Origin: an uncultured Prevotella sp.
GTDB taxonomy: Bacteria > Bacteroidota > Bacteroidia > Bacteroidales > Bacteroidaceae
Length of the DNA stretch: 8,245 bases
NCBI GenBank assembly: GCA_900557035.1
Contig: USRA01000073.1
Span: 1 to 8,245 of the forward strand
Direction of reading: 5' to 3'
Positions 6,681-8,245 of this stretch are shown piece after piece; position 1 is the stretch's first letter; every line of letters begins with the position of its first letter. The position numbers were made by a program, and so were the translations under genes. The notes under the pieces are model-generated. The model did no database searches. It was not told the origin of the DNA and was given only the letters and a program-made list of their open reading frames with translations.

Positions 6681-6727
6681 AATAAAGGCTAGGTTCCCGA
6701 AACAGGAAAACCTAGCCTTTATTTTTT
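6681..6727. terminator. Strong bidirectional intrinsic terminator after aat and the phosphatase gene
   Basis: Bases 6681-6695 are perfectly complementary to 6709-6723, a 15-bp stem with a 13-base loop. On the + strand it overlaps and is followed by TTTTTT (6722-6727). On the - strand the A-run at 6674-6679 gives six U residues. It lies 65 bases past the aat stop and 18 bases past the stop of the converging phosphatase gene, so it should end both transcripts. Confidence 0.93.
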
Positions 6728-6741
6728 AGCATTTACTTTTT

Positions 6742-8244
6742 TCAAAATATTGGTGTGCCGATGCAACCGTTAGGTGCCTGAATATGTAGCATCGCACATA
6801 CGGTGGCGGCAATATCTGTCATATAGTGAGGCTGGGCGCTCTCGCCGTGCTGGATGCCCCAACCCATAAACAGGCAAGGAATATGGATATCGTATGGATT
6901 CCATGCTCCGTGGGTAGTTCCCTTGCTGCTGTAATAATCGTAGTGACCTGGTTTCAGTACAATCTGAACACCTCCGCTGCGCTCACGGTTATAACCGTTA
7001 ATGGCGCGGAACTTCAGCTCTTCAGGGATGCTCTCGATAGAGGTCTTCTCCATGTCGAAGGCATAGTGCACATCCTTGTCTTTCTTCAATCTATCTACCA
7101 CTGCCTGCTTGATGGCTGCGTAATCCAAACCAAGTTCTTCGATGATATCTGTGTTGAAGAACACCTGATAGTTCATGATGGTCTTTACGAGGTCCTTGTC
7201 GGTATTGAACTTAGCTTTCAGAATCTGATTCAGCTCTTCTACCAATCCCTTTTTGTTCCAGATACCGGCAGGGATTCGCTGATCTTGCAGGAAGGTGGCG
7301 TTGTTCACACCTCCGTGGTCGGCGGTGAGGAAGGTGAGATAATTTCCCTTGCCCACGGTCTGGTCGAGATAAGCGAAGAAATCAGCCAAGGCCTTATCAA
7401 GTCTAAGATAGCAGTCTTCTGTTTCGATAGCGTTTACGCCCACCTGATGACCGATGTAATCGGTGCTTGAGCAGCTGATGGTCAGCAAATCAGTATCTGT
7501 GTTTCTACCCAGATTTTCTCCCTCAATGGCAGCCTTGGCAATATCGAAAGTCAGGTTGCAGCCGAATGGAGTGTTGCGGAGAATCTTGTAGCCATGCTTT
7601 TTATATAAGGTAGGCAACTCGAGTGGCAACACAGCCTTCTCGCCTTCTACGATACCGTTCTCATAGTTGTTGTCATCGCTGGTGCTCTCCTTATAGGAAT
7701 CGATAGGGTAGAGCGTCTCCCATTTCTGTGACAGATACTTGTTGGGCAGTTTCTGCTTGTTGAACTTGTTCACCCACTCTGGCAGTTTTTCCATATAGAA
7801 TGTGCTGGTGATGAACTTGCCCGATTTATCATCAAACCAGTAAGCACCATTGGCGTGATGACCGGCAGGGAGGATGGAAGCTCTGTCTTTCAAGGCCACG
7901 CCCACCACCTTAGAGCGGTTGTTGGTAGCCAGACGGAGTTCATCTCCGATGGTAGTTACCCACAGATTGCGAGGCGACATCTTGCCCGCCTTGCTGTCTG
8001 TGCCCACAGGGTTTACGGTGTCGTCGGCGGTACAGTTCACAATCTTTCCATCCTTCACGAAGTTATTGCCAGCGATTCCGTGGATAGAAGGCACGGAGCC
8101 GGTCCAGATAGAAGAATGACCGATGGCTGTAACCGAAGGGATGTAAGGAATCTTGCAGTTTTCTACGCTGAATCCTTCGCCGAGCATTCGCTTGAATCCG
8201 CCTTCGCCGTAGCGGGCGTAGTAGCGATAGAGATAATCCCATCG
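6742..8244 (-). CDS. PafA-type alkaline phosphatase (alkaline phosphatase superfamily), N-terminus outside window
   Basis: This enzyme most likely removes phosphate from phosphate monoesters in the periplasm. 500 residues are visible, entering at RWDYLYRYYARYGEGGFKR from the right edge; the internal ATG at 8187 is not the true start. Compared with the 546-residue PafA of Elizabethkingia, about 45 residues are missing, including the signal peptide and the first metal-binding Asp. The nucleophile threonine is in VTAIGH (codon 8128-8130). The GNN asparagine and the K-D-R pair (codons 7882-7890), which hold the substrate phosphate in PafA, are present. Zinc ligands are seen as D and H in TDYIGH (7447-7461), D-H in TADHGG (7315-7320) and H in TTHGAWN (6910-6912). 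The K-D-R signature separates it from nucleotide pyrophosphatases/phosphodiesterases. It converges on aat across a shared terminator and is not part of that operon. Confidence 0.92.
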   Translation of the reverse strand, partial: RWDYLYRYYARYGEGGFKRMLGEGFSVENCKIPYIPSVTAIGHSSIWTGSVPSIHGIAGNNFVKDGKIVNCTADDTVNPVGTDSKAGKMSPRNLWVTTIGDELRLATNNRSKVVGVALKDRASILPAGHHANGAYWFDDKSGKFITSTFYMEKLPEWVNKFNKQKLPNKYLSQKWETLYPIDSYKESTSDDNNYENGIVEGEKAVLPLELPTLYKKHGYKILRNTPFGCNLTFDIAKAAIEGENLGRNTDTDLLTISCSSTDYIGHQVGVNAIETEDCYLRLDKALADFFAYLDQTVGKGNYLTFLTADHGGVNNATFLQDQRIPAGIWNKKGLVEELNQILKAKFNTDKDLVKTIMNYQVFFNTDIIEELGLDYAAIKQAVVDRLKKDKDVHYAFDMEKTSIESIPEELKFRAINGYNRERSGGVQIVLKPGHYDYYSSKGTTHGAWNPYDIHIPCLFMGWGIQHGESAQPHYMTDIAATVCAMLHIQAPNGCIGTPIF

Positions 8245-8245
8245 C

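Noticed and set aside
6826..7470. Open reading frame of 214 codons on the + strand opposite the phosphatase gene
   Set aside because: It overlaps conserved metal-binding motifs of the phosphatase and has no independent support.

Overview
The window is ordinary chromosomal sequence that looks like a member of the Bacteroidota, most likely Bacteroidales and perhaps Prevotella/Segatella. Two promoters match the Bacteroidota consensus (TTTG, 19 bases, TAnnTTTG). Start codons are preceded by A-rich stretches rather than strong Shine-Dalgarno sites. The gene families are typical of gut Bacteroidales: a BtuB-like TonB-dependent receptor with a long signal region, a PafA-type alkaline phosphatase and a small flavin-reductase-like protein. 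The genus is inferred from general resemblance, not from a search.

Layout from left to right: (1) the 3' end of a cation diffusion facilitator transporter (+ strand, 1-206); (2) a strong hairpin (250-294) shared with the converging neighbour; (3) a complete 685-residue TonB-dependent outer-membrane receptor (- strand, 322-2379); (4) a 345-base divergent control region (2380-2724) with one consensus promoter for each direction; (5) a + strand gene group: flavin-reductase-like protein (2725-3231), clpS (3241-3543), clpA (3661-5943) and aat (5950-6615); (6) a second strong two-way terminator (6681-6727); (7) a PafA-type alkaline phosphatase on the - strand (6742-8244), whose N-terminus lies beyond the right edge.

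The functional centre is the clpS-clpA-aat group, which holds nearly the whole Leu/Phe branch of the bacterial N-degron pathway. Aat adds Leu or Phe to proteins with basic N-termini, ClpS recognises the resulting N-degron, and ClpA unfolds the substrate and passes it to ClpP, which is not in this window. The genes are closely spaced (9, 117 and 6 bases), and the only promoter I can recognise lies upstream of the flavin-reductase-like gene, so that gene may lead the operon. The metal exporter, the receptor and the phosphatase are separate units and show no obvious link to N-degron degradation.

I see no mobile element, CRISPR array, tRNA, rRNA or phage feature. I found no clearly novel system. 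The points most worth checking are the possible redox gene at the head of an N-degron operon, the very acidic linker in ClpA, and the unusual signal region and structured leader of the TonB receptor.
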